64,000 nt of DNA from Capsicum annuum (GCF_002878395.1 NC_061115.1:52094916-52158915); one strand, 5' to 3'; shown: positions 1-11,608, counted from the first letter of the stretch. Notes: a model not told the origin generated them from the sequence alone. Numbers and translations: made by a program.

Positions 1-160
1 ATGTGTAAATAAAAACTTTAATACATAACTATACAGTGTATTTATGCTACATTATATGTTGATTATACAAAGAATGACTATATAAAAATGTAGAAGCACT
101 ATATAAAAGTGTGTATATGATGATAACCATTTATACTCTTTGGACTGTAATTATCTCTTA

Positions 161-978
161 GGAGTCTTTTGGTAGAGTATATTAGAATAACTAGCATATG
201 TATTAAATTTGGTATTAATTAATCTCTTGTTTGGTAGAAATTGTGTGTCCTATGTATAACTAATACATACATTAGTTATACAGCTTATTTGGTACTATAG
301 GATGTATAACTAATACTTCCTATTCCGTGGTATTAGTAAAACCTAGAGTTTTAATACATAGGATAAATATATATAAAAGACAAAAGTTCTCTCAAATCCT
401 TCTTTTCAATATCCTTTCAATTTTTCCAAAGAAATAAACGCTATGTTCTCTGTATGCTAAAGAGATGAGAAAACAATAATCAGCTTCGGGTGATGGCAGA
501 GAAATCTTCGTGGTCTTCTACCTCCTACTTTGCCTTCCATTGTTTTATTTTCACAAGGTCAATTTCAATTTTTAATGGCTGAATTTTGTGTAGTTGTGCA
601 ATTCACAATCCATGGAATAAAGCAAGCATTTCTGCATCCATGCAGAAAAGGAAATGGCAACTCAATTTATCAAGATTACAATTTTTTTCAAATTTAAGTG
701 AAATGTCGAACTTTTTTTATTGTTAAAAATGAATAATAGAACTTTGCGAAGAAAACATACAAAAGCCATAGAATGTGGAGAGTACTTTTATAAGTAAATT
801 ATTTTATTTTAGAGAAATATAGCAATGTATATTGTTCTTAATATATTAAATCAAACAATGCATAAGAAATAACCCCAGTATAACAAATTTTAACATTATT
901 TATCCCACTATTAATAATTTCAAAATTACTAATACACTCTACTTAATACTGTTTTTATATACTCTGCCAAACGCCCCC
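161..978. mobile_element. Tourist/PIF-Harbinger-like non-autonomous element
   Basis: The two ends form imperfect terminal inverted repeats of about 25 bp: the left end reads ggagtcttttggtagagtat and the complement of the right end reads gggggcgtttggcagagtat. Both ends are flanked by TTA (158-160 and 979-981), the 3-bp target duplication typical of PIF/Harbinger elements, and the GG..(T)GTTTGG start is a common Tourist-type end. I see no transposase reading frame in the 818 bp, so it would depend on an enzyme encoded elsewhere. A second tttggtag box at 231-238 suggests the left part is composite or internally rearranged. Confidence 0.65.
254..281. repeat. Palindrome, 11-bp stem
   Basis: gtataactaat at 254-264 is the exact complement of attagttatac at 271-281, with a 6-base spacer. 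It lies inside the Tourist-like element, near its left end, and is probably subterminal structure of that element. Confidence 0.75.
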
Positions 979-1139
979 TTAGTTTTATCATCTTTACAAG
1001 TATTACCATTACAAGCCCATTGACATGCACTCGGAGGACTCAGAGAAGGGCTGGAAATTGGTTTCAATCAATTTTTAAATCTTGACAATATTGCATAGTA
1101 GTTCAAAATTTTTCAAAGATTAAAAGTTATTTTAATTTT

Positions 1140-1462
1140 GAGAAAATACAAAATTACCCCTTGAACTATACCCAAAAAGGTTATGACAGACCTCAACTTA
1201 AAGAGGGTCCTATTACCCTCCTTAACTACTTAGAAGTATAGTGCCTACGTGGTGCCTACGTGGAACATACGTGGCACACATGTGTGCCTACGTGGACACT
1301 TCAATGTGTTGTGTCACGTATGTGCCATGTAGGCACCACGTAGGCACTAAGAGTGTCAAAATTACACTTTTAATTAGTTTGGAGGTAATAGGACCCCCTT
1401 TAAGTTGAGGTGTGTCATAGTCTTTTTGGGTATAGTTCAGGGGGGTAATTGGGTATTATCTC
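1140..1462. mobile_element. Mutator-like fold-back MITE with 9-bp TSD
   Basis: The element begins gagaaaata and its other end, complemented, begins gagataata. About 80 bp at each end are inverted repeats (1140-1221 against 1381-1462). The interior continues the pairing through repeated cctacgtgg / ccacgtagg words, so most of the 323 bp can fold as one hairpin. The sequence tttaatttt is present directly on both sides (1131-1139 and 1463-1471), a perfect 9-bp target duplication. A 9-bp duplication together with a GAGATAAT-type terminus is characteristic of Mutator-like elements. No coding sequence is present, so it is non-autonomous. Confidence 0.85.
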
Positions 1463-1471
1463 TTTAATTTT

Positions 1472-1849
1472 TATTTCTTACAAATATAACTAATATATTT
1501 ATCATACAGATTGCACATAATTAATGTGTTTATATTGTACATTAGTTTTACATTTTTTATATACTATATAAACATAACATCAATTATATTTTATGTTGTT
1601 TGTTGGGTTCTACATATAAAATGGAGGGAACAAATGGAAGAAAAAGTGAATTGTGTCTTCACATTGAGGAAGTAAATTCCTTTCACAATGGTGGGAGAAA
1701 AAAAAATTCTTATGCTTATACTGAGAAGCATTCCTTCATGTGGATAGTGAAGCAAGAACAAGACAAGCCTTACGCCACCGTCGTCGTCGCTCGATCAGCT
1801 CGACTTCGGCTTTGAATTTGAATAAAGATCGAGAGATTATCTTTTTAGA
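1472..1849. other. Unassigned AT-rich spacer
   Basis: I recognise no element or gene here. A 71-codon frame at 1600-1815 has no recognisable domain and ends in a GC-richer patch (ccgtcgtcgtcgctcgatca at 1778-1797) unlike its surroundings. The upstream boundary of P1 probably falls in or just after this stretch, but I cannot place an LTR start. Confidence 0.4.
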
Positions 1850-2221
1850 AAAATTTCACTCAAAATTTAAGGCTGAGTGAAGTTTTTTATTCAAAAATTC
1901 GATAGAAAATATTTTCTGTACTTGCGGACGTGTATGATATGTACGAACGCATGTCGCAATGCACCTAGAAAGGGACGTGACCCTTTGAGGCACAGTTTTG
2001 GGTAATGATGGCATTTTGGATTGAAAATGATGACTGGATACACAGATGGCCATCTGCGGGAGTAGGTAGCCAGTGTATGTCATGACAAAAGATTTTGGTT
2101 TTAGGAGAAACGTGACCTGCAGACGCAGATCCCCATCTGCGGTCATTCGCCATCTTGACTTTCTAAGAAGCTAGTACTTTTCACAAACCATTGCTTCTTT
2201 TCTGAAACAACTATTAATGGC

Positions 2222-2229
2222 TATAAAAA
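2222..2229 (+). promoter_or_regulatory. Candidate TATA box of P1 LTR
   Basis: tataaaaa lies about 70 bp downstream of the GC-rich patch and is followed by a pyrimidine-rich stretch, as expected for an LTR promoter. The call rests on motif and position only. Confidence 0.45.
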
Positions 2230-2850
2230 CTTAATTTTTCCTCATTTTTTAGTACAAAATTTAAAGTGAAAACATCTCCTTCTTCTTAAAAACTCTAGTG
2301 TGATCTTCAAACTATTGAGTGAGTTCGTTGTTTAGAAAATTTGAGATACCACTATTTTCTGAAGTGAATCATTGTAATGACTTAAATTTTTGATGAATTA
2401 TGTGAAATGTGTGTGTCTGAATTAACTATTTTAGCCCCTCCTTATGATTGTGTTATGGTATTTTTGGAGTATGAGGATGATTGGCAAATTTTTCTATGCA
2501 TTTTGGTGTGAATTATATGATATTGTGATTTTTGGTAGCTTGATAAGCCTTATTGTTGACTTCAGTCAATATCTTTTGATCTGTGCGTCGGTTGGATAGA
2601 TGTACTACGCCAGTAGATCCGAAACACCAATTTTAAGGTGGTAACATAGTTGGTGTGGTTTTATGGGGTTTTTAAACCTCATTTCGACCATCGATTCGGA
2701 AAGTTGTGCTTTTAAATTTTGGAGGTCAACATTATGAAAATGATACTTTTTTTTGAAAATTTGATATTGCCATTGAGTTTGAAGCATCGAATTTGATAAG
2801 GTGGCATATTTCATTTGTGTTCACGGGATTTTGGAAAAATCTTGAGAAAT

Positions 2851-2861
2851 CCCCCCCCCCC
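2851..2861 (+). repeat. C(11) homopolymer
   Basis: An uninterrupted run of 11 C within the P1 LTR/leader. It is prone to slippage and sequencing error. Confidence 0.9.
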
Positions 2862-4357
2862 ATTTTTGAGACTTGAAGCTTAGGGTTTCATACTTGGGTA
2901 ATTTCTTTCATTTCTAAATTACTTGGGTAAGCTTCAAAATACCTATTTCAACTACTTTACTCCAATTTTATCATCTATTTCTTGCTTTAACATAGATTAA
3001 AGTGAAAATTAAAAATTTTGGCCCGGAAAGCCCAAAATTATATTTCTTCGATTTAAACTCCAATTTCATTCTATTTCCACATGGGTAAGTTTCTAATCTT
3101 ATTATTATTACTTTTCTATCAATTTCATCTTTAAAACAACTTCAATTCTTAATTTTTAAAATGAATTTCAAATATTTTACTCGATAAATCTTGAAATTAA
3201 TTTTCTTCGATTTGGACCTCATTTTTAGCTCACTTTCGCTTGGATTTTTAGATGTAGACTCTTAAAAATATAAGGAATATATTTTTCAAATAAAATTATA
3301 ATTTTGTCCTTCTTTTTTAAAAACACGTTTTGTGGGTCTGTTTTGACCCCGACTTGAAAATAGTCAATATGGTTATTGTTGCCTTTGATTTGATATATAG
3401 ATTTTATATTTTCATCTTTTAGTTGATTCTCGTTCATTTCATGGGGAGTAAGGCTTTGGATCGAAGGCTTGCAGAACGATTTTCACCATTCGAGGTAGAT
3501 TATGGCTGAACTTCTTTCAGACGGTGTTGGGTAGTTAATGTTTATACAAAATCATGTTAAGGGTGTGGGAACTAATTGTGAAAATGTCTAAGTTTATTTT
3601 GTTGGGCCCATTTGGGGCCTATATATTGATGTATTTGGTTGGTTATGGAGCATTATTTGCTATATATGACTATGTGGGGTCTTATATGATATTGTTGGCC
3701 TTGTACATGTGAAATTGATTATATGTTTGTAATGAGAAATCCTAATGTGGTATCAATTGTATATTGTGTGTATTCTTACTTTATTTGCATGTGAGTCGTG
3801 TTGGATTTCATGGATGGTTGGAATATTAAGTGGATATTTGCTCACTTGGTTGGTATATTGGTTGGATATAAATTACACTCATATTGGTTGGTTGTGATAA
3901 TTTCATCATCATATCATATCCATTCAATAAACATTGGTACCACTGTGGAAATACTGGAAACACTAGAAATACTAGCTTTTTCTGACAAAAAAATGTGACA
4001 TCTTAAAAAAACTCTCCATGAGGGATATGTCGGGGAGGAGATTTAGATATGAATAGAATATGGATTGTATATGAGTTGACGAACCCCTCATGGGTCCCAC
4101 ATAGGGGTGCTTTAGCTCCGTAGGTGTATACGGAGGTTGTGCGACAATCTCGTGCATTATATCATCATTATTATTTTCATTGTATTTACCTTATTATACT
4201 TGTGTGGAGATAGTATTTCTTTGTTAACTTGTTACCTATCTAGTTGTTCTATCTTTTTTTACGTGTAATTGATGTTCTCGTATATATTTGTTCTTCTTTG
4301 CTTTATTTGTGTGTGGTATAATGTATACTTATATCATTTTTTGGTGTTTGTTGCAAT

Positions 4358-5410
4358 ATGCTAGAGTCTATTTTTGGTGTTCTTTTAACACCAATTGTGG
4401 ATCCTCCAGTTGCACCTACTTCTTCTTTTGGTACTCCACAGACTCTGAGTGTTATTTCTTTTTCAGCACCTACATCCGAGTATGGTTTTCCGAGGTCAGG
4501 AGTTTAGGCTTCATTTATGTTGCCCCCTCAGGTGGGATTTCAGCCTGCCATATTCACCATGATTCCTCTCATTCGAGTACAATTATGTCTTATGAGGATA
4601 AAAAATGGTTAGAGAGATTCACTAATTTGGGTCCCCCTAAGTTCAGAGGTGTTGTAGCGAGGATGCCTATGAGTTCTTGATTGACTGCCTTGAGATGTTG
4701 CATAATTTAGATTTGCTTGAGTTGCATGGTGTCATATATACTACTTATTAGTTGAGAGATGTTGCTAGAGATTGGTGGAGGTCGCTTATTAGTTGCATAC
4801 CTCTTAATTTTCCCAAAATGAATTGGGACCAATTTACTGAGGCCTTTTTGGAGAGGTTCGTACCTTATAACCTGAGGGATTAGGAAAGAGATAAGTTTGA
4901 TCACCTGGAGCAAGCCTAAATGACTGTTGCAGAGTATGAGGCACGCTTCCATGCCTTGTCCAGATATTTCTATGCAAGTATTGCCACAGAGTATAAGAAG
5001 ATTCAAAAGTTTGTAAAGGGACTTGATGTCTCTCTTCAGTTAGCTACATCTCAGATAGTTGTATGTAGAGCATCTTTTCAGAGTATAGCGGGTCGTTCTA
5101 AGATAACTGAGGTATTCTTCAAGCATCTTAGGGAGGCGCCAAGAAGGTGCACCATTTTGGTGAATTTAGAGGCCACACTTCTTGAGGTAGGGATTCTAGA
5201 GGTTTTTGTGGATATCATGGTAGATCAGTTTAGGCAGTCTTATAGAGTTTAGGTAATGGGTCTTCTAATTCAGCAATTCAGGGTGGGCATTTCAGTCCAA
5301 CCGTACCTCATTCTATTGAGTCGGGTCATAGAGCTTGTTGTGTATGTGATGAAACTAGCAATTTGGCCAAGGACTGTCCTCGTGTTATGTTGAAAGCTAC
5401 TCCTATTTAG
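4358..5410 (+). pseudogene. gag: P1 gag (broken)
   Basis: The gag structural protein packages element RNA. An ATG at 4358 opens a frame rich in P, S and T, as at the N-terminus of this gag family. Further on, pieces such as ERFTNLGPPKFRG, RDVARDWWRSL and MTVAEYEARFHALSR are recognisable in shifted frames up to 5110. A zinc-knuckle remnant CCVCDETSNLAKDC lies at about 5336-5377; the histidine expected at the N position is missing. In-frame stops occur at 4750 and 4881, each where the family usually has Gln, and again near 5250. The gene is dead and continues into protease without a clear stop boundary. Confidence 0.85.
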
Positions 5411-6080
5411 CTATGAGAGGTAGAGTTTCAACCAGAGGTACATAAGGTAGAGTTAGTGGTGCCCATAGTAGTGGTCACCGAGCTACTCAGGCAGTTAATG
5501 GTCATAAACAATACTATGCTATACCCCTTATACTAGAGGCAGGGGCTTTCTATGTTGTTATTACAAGTATCATCCCCATTTGTTTCAGACTTGTATCTAT
5601 TTAATTTGATCTGGGATCGAATTTTTCATATATGTCTGCATATTTTTTGCTTTGGATTTTGATTCTGCTAGTGAGTATCTTGCCATGCCTATTCGTGTAT
5701 CTATCCTTGTAGGAGACTCTTTAGTGGTCAATTGAGTAAATCGATCCTGTGTTGTGAATTTTTATGGGCTTGAGACTTGGCTAGATTTTCTTGTCTGGGA
5801 TATGCTTGATTTTGATGTCATCTTGAGTATAGATTGATTGGTTCCTTATCAGACTGTCCTAGATTGTTATGCTAAGACCATGACTTTAGCTTTGCCATGT
5901 GTGTCAAGGATAGCTTAGAATGGTGCGCTTCATTCAGATCTGAAGAGTATTATATCTTATGTTTAGGCTCGTCCATTGGTAAAGAGTGGTTCTTTGTCTT
6001 ATTTGGTATATATTCGTGATACTAGTATTGCTTCACCTCCTTCTTTGGATTCTATTTGTGTTGTTTGTGAGTTTATGGAT
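5411..6080 (+). pseudogene. P1 aspartic protease (broken)
   Basis: This segment links gag to reverse transcriptase. FDLGSNFSYMSAYF near 5607-5650 corresponds to the catalytic loop, which in relatives reads F-D-P-G-S; a stop sits immediately upstream. The downstream landmark DFDVILSIDW, with the family's G changed to S and a stop in the W-L region, lies near 5810-5840. The length and order of motifs fit the Tekay/Del gypsy protease and its linker. Several stops and frameshifts exclude function. Confidence 0.75.
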
Positions 6081-6960
6081 GTGTTCTCAGTAGATTTGCC
6101 TAGTATACCTCCAGATCGAGATATTTACTAGGCTATTGATGTTGAGTCGGGCACCAAGCCCATTTCTATTCCTCCTTATAGGATGGTCCCAGCCGAATTG
6201 AAGAAAATAAAGGATCAATTGCAGGAGTTGTTAGATATGGGATTTATCCACCCTAGTGTATCACCTTGGGGTGTACTTGTCTTTTTTGTGAAGAAAAATG
6301 ATAGGTCTATGCATATATGTATTGATTATTGCCAATTAAATAAGGTGCCAATTAAGAATAAGTATCCTTTTCCTCTTATTGATATTTTGTTTGACCAGAT
6401 TCAGGGTGCTTGGGTGTTTCAAAGGTTGATTTGAGATCCAGGTATCACCGATTGAGTATTAGAGCTTCAGATATTCCAAACATGGCTTTTTGGACTCGGT
6501 ACGGTCATTATGAGTTCTTGGATATGTACTTTGGGTTGACCAATGCCCCAGCCACATTCTTGGAGTTGATGAACTGGTTATTTTGACTATATTTTATCTC
6601 ATTTGTTATTGATTTTATAAAGAATATCTTGGTTTATTCTAAAAGCAAGGTCGATCATGAGGAGCATTTGTGGATTGTGCTTCAGAGGTTGAGGGATGAG
6701 AAGTTGTATGCTAAGTTCTCCAAGTGTGAGTTTTTGTTAAAGTCTGTCTATTTCTTGGGTTGTGTGGTGACTAAGAATAGTATTATAGTTGATCCAACCA
6801 AGGTTATAGTATTTCGTGATCGGGATAGACCTACTTCTCCCACTAAGCTTTAAAGTTTTTTTGGCTTGGCAGGTTACTATCAGTATTTTGTTGAGGTTTC
6901 TCATCTATCACTGCTTCATTGACTAAGCTTACTCAGAAGAAGGTTTCTTTTCAGTGGTCC
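6081..6960 (+). pseudogene. P1 reverse transcriptase (catalytic site lost)
   Basis: An RNA-templated DNA polymerase domain. An open stretch at 6183-6434 carries [18 protein letters not shown] and PSVSPWGV, the fingers and start of the palm of gypsy RT. A frameshift near 6420 moves the palm to another frame with [14 protein letters not shown] (motif A aspartate kept) and [10 protein letters not shown]. The YxDD-equivalent reads FIKN at about 6614-6625, so both catalytic aspartates of motif C are replaced. The thumb region (KFSKCEFLLKSVYFLG) lies in the open stretch 6629-6853. Best match is a chromovirus RT. Confidence 0.9.
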
Positions 6961-7480
6961 GATGCTTGTGAGGTAAGCTTCAAATATCTCAAGGATTTAT
7001 AGACTTCATCATCTATCATGACTTTACCCAAGGAGGGTGTAGGATTTACCGTCTTTATGATGCTTTAGGTGTTGGGTTAGGTGTTATGTTGATGTAGTAT
7101 GGTAAGGTGATTGCGTATGCCTTTTGTCAGCTAAAGCCCCATGAGAAAAATTACCCTACCCATGAATGATGTGCGGTTGTTTTTGCCTTGATGTTGTAGA
7201 GGCACTACTTGTATGGAGTCCATTGTGAGATTTTCTCAGATCATCGTAGCCTTCAGTATTTCTTCATCCAGCAATATCTTAATGTAAAGCAGCTCCATTG
7301 TCTTGAGTTCCTTAAGGATTATGACTTTACTATCCTCTATCATCTGAGAAAGGCTAATGTAGTTGCGGATGCCTTGAGCTGGAAGTCGACTAGCATGGGT
7401 ATCTTGGTGCATCTTTTGACCCAAGAGAGGCCTTTAGCCATTAAGGTTCAGACTTTTTCCAACTAGATGGCTATGCTTAA
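6961..7480 (+). pseudogene. P1 RNase H and connection (broken)
   Basis: The degraded first half needs several frame changes. The second half is open at 7209-7466 and contains YGVHCEIFSDHRSLQYFF and LYHLRKANVVADALS, the C-terminal landmarks of gypsy RNase H. The late catalytic D-H pair (SDHRSLQ) is retained. RNase H would remove the RNA strand during reverse transcription. Order and spacing after RT are as expected for P1. Confidence 0.85.
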
Positions 7481-7882
7481 CATTTTGACACCTGAGCATG
7501 TTTTGGCATTTGTGGAGGTTGAGTCTTCTTTGTTGGAGCATATTCGAGATCATTAGTTTAATGATGTTAGATTGACATTAATTCAGGGTAAGGTGTTGAG
7601 TGGTGAGGCTAAGGAAGCCTCACTTTATTCAGATGGGGTCTTAAGAATTGGAGGCTAAGTTTGTGTACCAAAAGTGGGTGATTTGATTAGATTGATTTTA
7701 CAGAAGGCCTATTCTTCCATATTTTCTATCCATTCGAGAGTGACTAAGTTGTATTGTAACTTAGGACAACATTATTGGTGGGGTGGTATGCGAAAGGAAG
7801 TATCGGATTTTGTAGCTTGTTGCCTATGTTGCCAGTAGGTAAAGTCCGAGCATATGAAACTGGGCAGTTTGCTCAGAGGTTG
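7481..7882 (+). pseudogene. P1 integrase N-terminal domain, cut by insertion
   Basis: The zinc-binding HHCC domain is visible near 7695-7840: SIHSRVTKLYCNLGQHYWW then CCLCCQ. The second histidine and the CxxC pair are present, but the first histidine appears as tyrosine (KAY). Stops at 7554 and 7836 fall where relatives have Gln. Coding sequence ends abruptly at GSLLRG, where the LTR of M1 begins (7883). The next P1 residues (TIPEWKWE) are found 49.1 kb away at 56988, so the two fragments are halves of one gene. Confidence 0.88.
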
Positions 7883-9951
7883 TGTAACGCCTCGAAAGTA
7901 CCCCTGGACGTCACATGGTGCTCAAGACTACGAATATCCCTAAGCTAACCTATGATGTCTATTTATCTTGAAATTCACATGAGAAGTGATCTAACATATA
8001 TAGAAACTGAAGGTAAACGATTTCATAACTTAATGAAAGTATTTAACTTGGACATCTTAAACAAACTCTTGGATCTTAAAACATACACATACTGAGAAGC
8101 CTCTACTACTGACTACAGAGTCACTAGAATATACCCTAACATAAATGGAAATAAAATAGCTAAAATAGTTGCATCACTGAATAGAAGTCTAATAAGCTGG
8201 GTCCTCGGACAATGAGGACTCACCAAAAGTTATGATGTAGGTGATAATGCCCGTAGTCAATCATGTTGCTGGAAACGAGCACCAGAAGCTACAGTATAAG
8301 ACAATGTAGCGCATAGACATATATGTGGATCAGTACCTCTGGAATGTACTGAGTATGAGGGGGTGAATGCATAAGTAAAACAATAACTGAATATATATAA
8401 GTAAACTTTCAAATGGTGCATGCTAAGTGTAAATGACTCACCTTGATCTTGAATAAAATAAAAGATCGTAAGATTATAAAAAATAAGTAATAAAGCATGT
8501 GAATAAAATTAGTGAGTCATAACACTTAGTTTCTAAAGTCTTTACTCTTGTCCTTTCTTATGGGAGGTTCTTCTAATCGACAAAAACCATGTGAGCTACC
8601 TTAGAGTCCAACGTTTTACCCACGTTTTGGAGAGTTGTCATATCCTTACCATTGGAATAGAACCATAACTTAGGTGATCACTGACTTTCATCCATATTGG
8701 AAAAATCTTAACCTACGGTGTCTTATAGTTTCCAAGAATATTGGATATGCTCATCCTCATTCCTTTTTCGATACTAAATACTACTCATAGAATACTTATA
8801 TGCTCATACTTTAAGAAATCCACCTTAAAATAGCATGTGTTTATAAACTGAAAACTAGTTATGCTTCTCTATAGTTAAATCTTAATCAAAAGGAACACTT
8901 GTGGATTTCATATCTTATATTGGATCAAAAGATCAAGCTTTTCTTAAAATCATGCTATAAAACATATCACTGGAACTTAAAAGCATAAACTTCTCGTAAA
9001 CTCAGTTCTTGGACTTAGGACAGGGAACTCATGCTTGGTTTCGTAGAAATTCATAACAAAACATTATGCTCAATAATCACCTTTAAATATCCTAGTCAGA
9101 ATAATGAAATTTAAATCTCAATATCAATCTTCACAAGTAAAAACATTAATATATGTAAACCTTGTTGCACTTACAGATTTCAATCACATAATAGTGTCAT
9201 ACTTCAAGAATATAGTTTTTTGGTTTTGAACCCTAATTCAAAAAAATTAAATTCAATCTTAAAATCATGCTTTTAAGTCACAAGGATGGAAGATTACCCT
9301 TGTTCATAAACCCCACATGCCTTAAATTTCTTGACTTGTGAAGAGAGTTTGAACCTTGGGACTTGAAAGATGAATTTGTATGAGGAACTCTAATCTTGAT
9401 GTTCTTGATGGTGTGAGGATATTTTATGTTGTTAATTGATTGTGGAATAGAGGAAAATAATTCCTCCCTAGGGGTTATAGGTCGTGGGTTGGAGTTATAT
9501 GAGGGAAAAAGATCAAAAAGCCCTTTAACTAAATATTACAGAATTTGGTCATCAGTCTTCACGAGTCCACCATATGACTCGTATGGTGAAGATACGAGTG
9601 AGCCTCATCCCTCGTAATCTTGGGTGAATCAAGATGGTATACACTGGTCATAATATGAGTAAGAATCTACGACTAGTAACATCGTAATACGACTTGTAAC
9701 CCCCAATCATAACTTGGACAGAATCTTAGAGAGCCTACACTGATGAACTCATGACTCATCTTCATACGACTCGTATGGTGATCTTACGACTCTAAGGTTG
9801 TATTTGTACCTACAACAAAATTTCCACCATGCCAAAATGTATTAAATACAACTACAATATATGACTACAATATACGACTCATACATTGTATGTACGACTC
9901 AAGAGAATGAGTTGTATGATGCACAGAGACTTCCAAACACGGGGTATTACA
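7883..9951 (-). repeat. M1 3' LTR
   Basis: Read on plus it begins tgtaacgcc and ends ggggtattaca, that is TG...CA on the element strand. It is followed directly by a polypurine tract, which identifies it as the 3' LTR. Its first 80 bp match 14960-15040, and the remainder matches 54987-56985 through to the end. Small reading frames inside it are incidental. Confidence 0.88.
9552..9940. repeat. Short-word repeat module within M1 LTR
   Basis: The word acgactcgtat and close variants recur many times in both orientations, including the palindrome accatatgactcgtatggt at 9569-9587. The corresponding stretch of the other LTR (about 56600-56960) carries decayed versions of the same words. It lies in the presumed U3 part of the LTR. 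Confidence 0.6.
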
Positions 9952-9963
9952 AAATCTCCCCTT
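9952..9963 (-). other. M1 polypurine tract
   Basis: The complement reads aaggggagattt and abuts the LTR start. It primes plus-strand DNA synthesis in LTR elements. Position and composition are exactly as expected. Confidence 0.8.
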
Positions 9964-10144
9964 GTAAACATTCATCCTCGAATATGGTTCACGTAGGATT
10001 TGGATTTTGGAAAAGAATCAACATCTCTACACTGAATTTACAACAAAGCTTACTACAACCACAAGGACTCTCTTTCTCACGACATTAAATACGACACAAG
10101 ATAACTTAAAAGGACTTTAATAGAAACAAATTTTTGGAAATAAC

Positions 10145-11608
10145 ACTATACCTTAAGTAGGAACTGAATTTGAGGAAAAGAGATGAGGATACTTGGTCAT
10201 CATGTCTGTTTTAGCTTCCCAAGTGGCCCCTTCAACCAATTAGTTTCTCCTAAGAACTTTTACTGACGCTACTTCCTTATTACTTAGCCTCAGAACCTTT
10301 CTATTAAGTATCTCCGCAGGAATCTCATCATACAACAAGTAATCTTTGACTATAATACTCTATAGGGGAACTACTAAGGAAAGATTTTTAGTACACTTCT
10401 TAAGAATTGAAACATGGAACACTGGGTGAACTGCGGCTAACTCCGATAGAAGTTTAAGAAACCTCTCCTACATGCTTCACTATCTTATATGGACCAACTA
10501 ATCGCAGAATCAACTTCCCTTTCTTTCGAAATTTTGATTATTCCCTTCATAGGTGACACTTTTAAGAATACCCAGTCACTCACTTCAAATTTGAGCTCCC
10601 TCCTTCTTACATCAACATACTATTGATTTTAGCTCTGAGAAGGTTTCAGTCTCTCACAAATCAACTGAACCTTTCCCATAGCCTTTAGAACAGATCTAGC
10701 CCAATCAAAGCCGCTTCACCAACATCAAACCATCCTATAGGTGATCTGTACCTATGCCTATACAATGCCTCAGATGGAGCCATCTGAATGCTAGAATAAT
10801 AACTATTATTATAAGCGAACTAAATCAAAGGTGGATGGTTATCCCAACGTTCTTTAAAGTCTAAATCATATGCCCTCAGCATGTCTTCTAATGTATGAAT
10901 TGTGTTTTTGGCTTGACCATCGATTTGCGAATTAAAAGCAGTATTAAGCTTAACTTTTGTGCCAAGGCCCTTCTAAAAAGACTGCCAAAACTATGAAGTA
11001 AACCACGTGCCTTGGTCTAAAATGATAGACAAAGGTATCCCATAAAGCCTTACTAACACACGAATATACATGTTAGCATAATCCTCCATATTATCTGAAG
11101 TCTTGACAGGTAGGAAATGGGCTGATTTTGTCATTCGATCAACTCTAATCTAAATTGAATCATGCTGACGACTTGTGTGAGGCAACCCTGTGATGAAATT
11201 CATATTCACCACTTCCCACGTCCAAGTAGGAATGCTAATATGTTTCAACATACCTCCCAATCTCTAGTGTTCAACTTTAACTTGCTGGTAATTGGGACAC
11301 ATGGCTACAAACTCGTCTATGTCCCTCTTAATAACATTTCGCTAATAAATTTCTCATAAGTCATGGTACATCTTAGTAGCACTAAAATGAATGGAAAACC
11401 TCAAACCATGAGTCTCATCTAGTATCCTTTCCCTTAACCTGTCTATATTTGGAACATAAAGCCTACCTAGATAGTGAAGTACACTATCTTCCCCTTGGGA
11501 GAAAACCTCAACCTTTAGTTGCTGGACTGCTTCCAATATTTGGCTAATTATAGGATCATTTTGTTGTTTCTCCTTCAATTCCACTACCAAAGATAATTAT
11601 GAACCGTT
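10145..11608 (-). pseudogene. M1 integrase with C-terminal chromodomain (broken)
   Basis: Integrase joins element DNA to the chromosome. The N-terminal part at 11354-11590 keeps the two zinc-ligand histidines (ETHGLRFSIHFSATKMYHDL). The core follows in several frames toward 10600, with LTKSAHFLP and a WDNHPPLI-type segment recognisable. At about 10150-10320 the complement encodes EILNRKVLRLSNKEVASVKV, then a stop, then LVEGATWEAKTDMMTKYPHL, which is a chromodomain of the kind fused to integrase in chromoviruses. This places M1 in the Tekay/Del branch. Multiple stops and frame changes disable it. Confidence 0.85.

Larger units (their letters stand above)
1850..4357 (+). repeat. P1 gypsy 5' LTR and leader (outer edge unresolved)
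   Basis: This stretch precedes P1 gag on the same strand and has the layout of a Solanaceae gypsy LTR. A GC-richer patch with repeated ctgcgg-type words lies at about 1950-2150, followed by a TATA box at 2222 and then a long AT-rich R/U5 and leader. I could not find a clean TG...CA pair or a primer-binding site matching tRNA-iMet, so both the LTR edges and the leader start are approximate. The 3' LTR of P1 is not in the window. No credible host reading frame is present. Confidence 0.5.

Noticed and set aside
1600..1815. 71-codon frame between the MITE and P1
   Set aside because: No homology I recognise, unusual composition at only one end, and no promoter or splice context that supports a gene.
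3745..3760. tggtatcaattg as a P1 primer-binding site
   Set aside because: Only the first 7 bases match the tRNA-iMet site and no LTR end precedes it.
4358..7882. Endogenous pararetrovirus
   Set aside because: Integrase and gypsy-type gag/protease landmarks are present and no movement-protein or viral coat motif is seen, so it is a gypsy retrotransposon.
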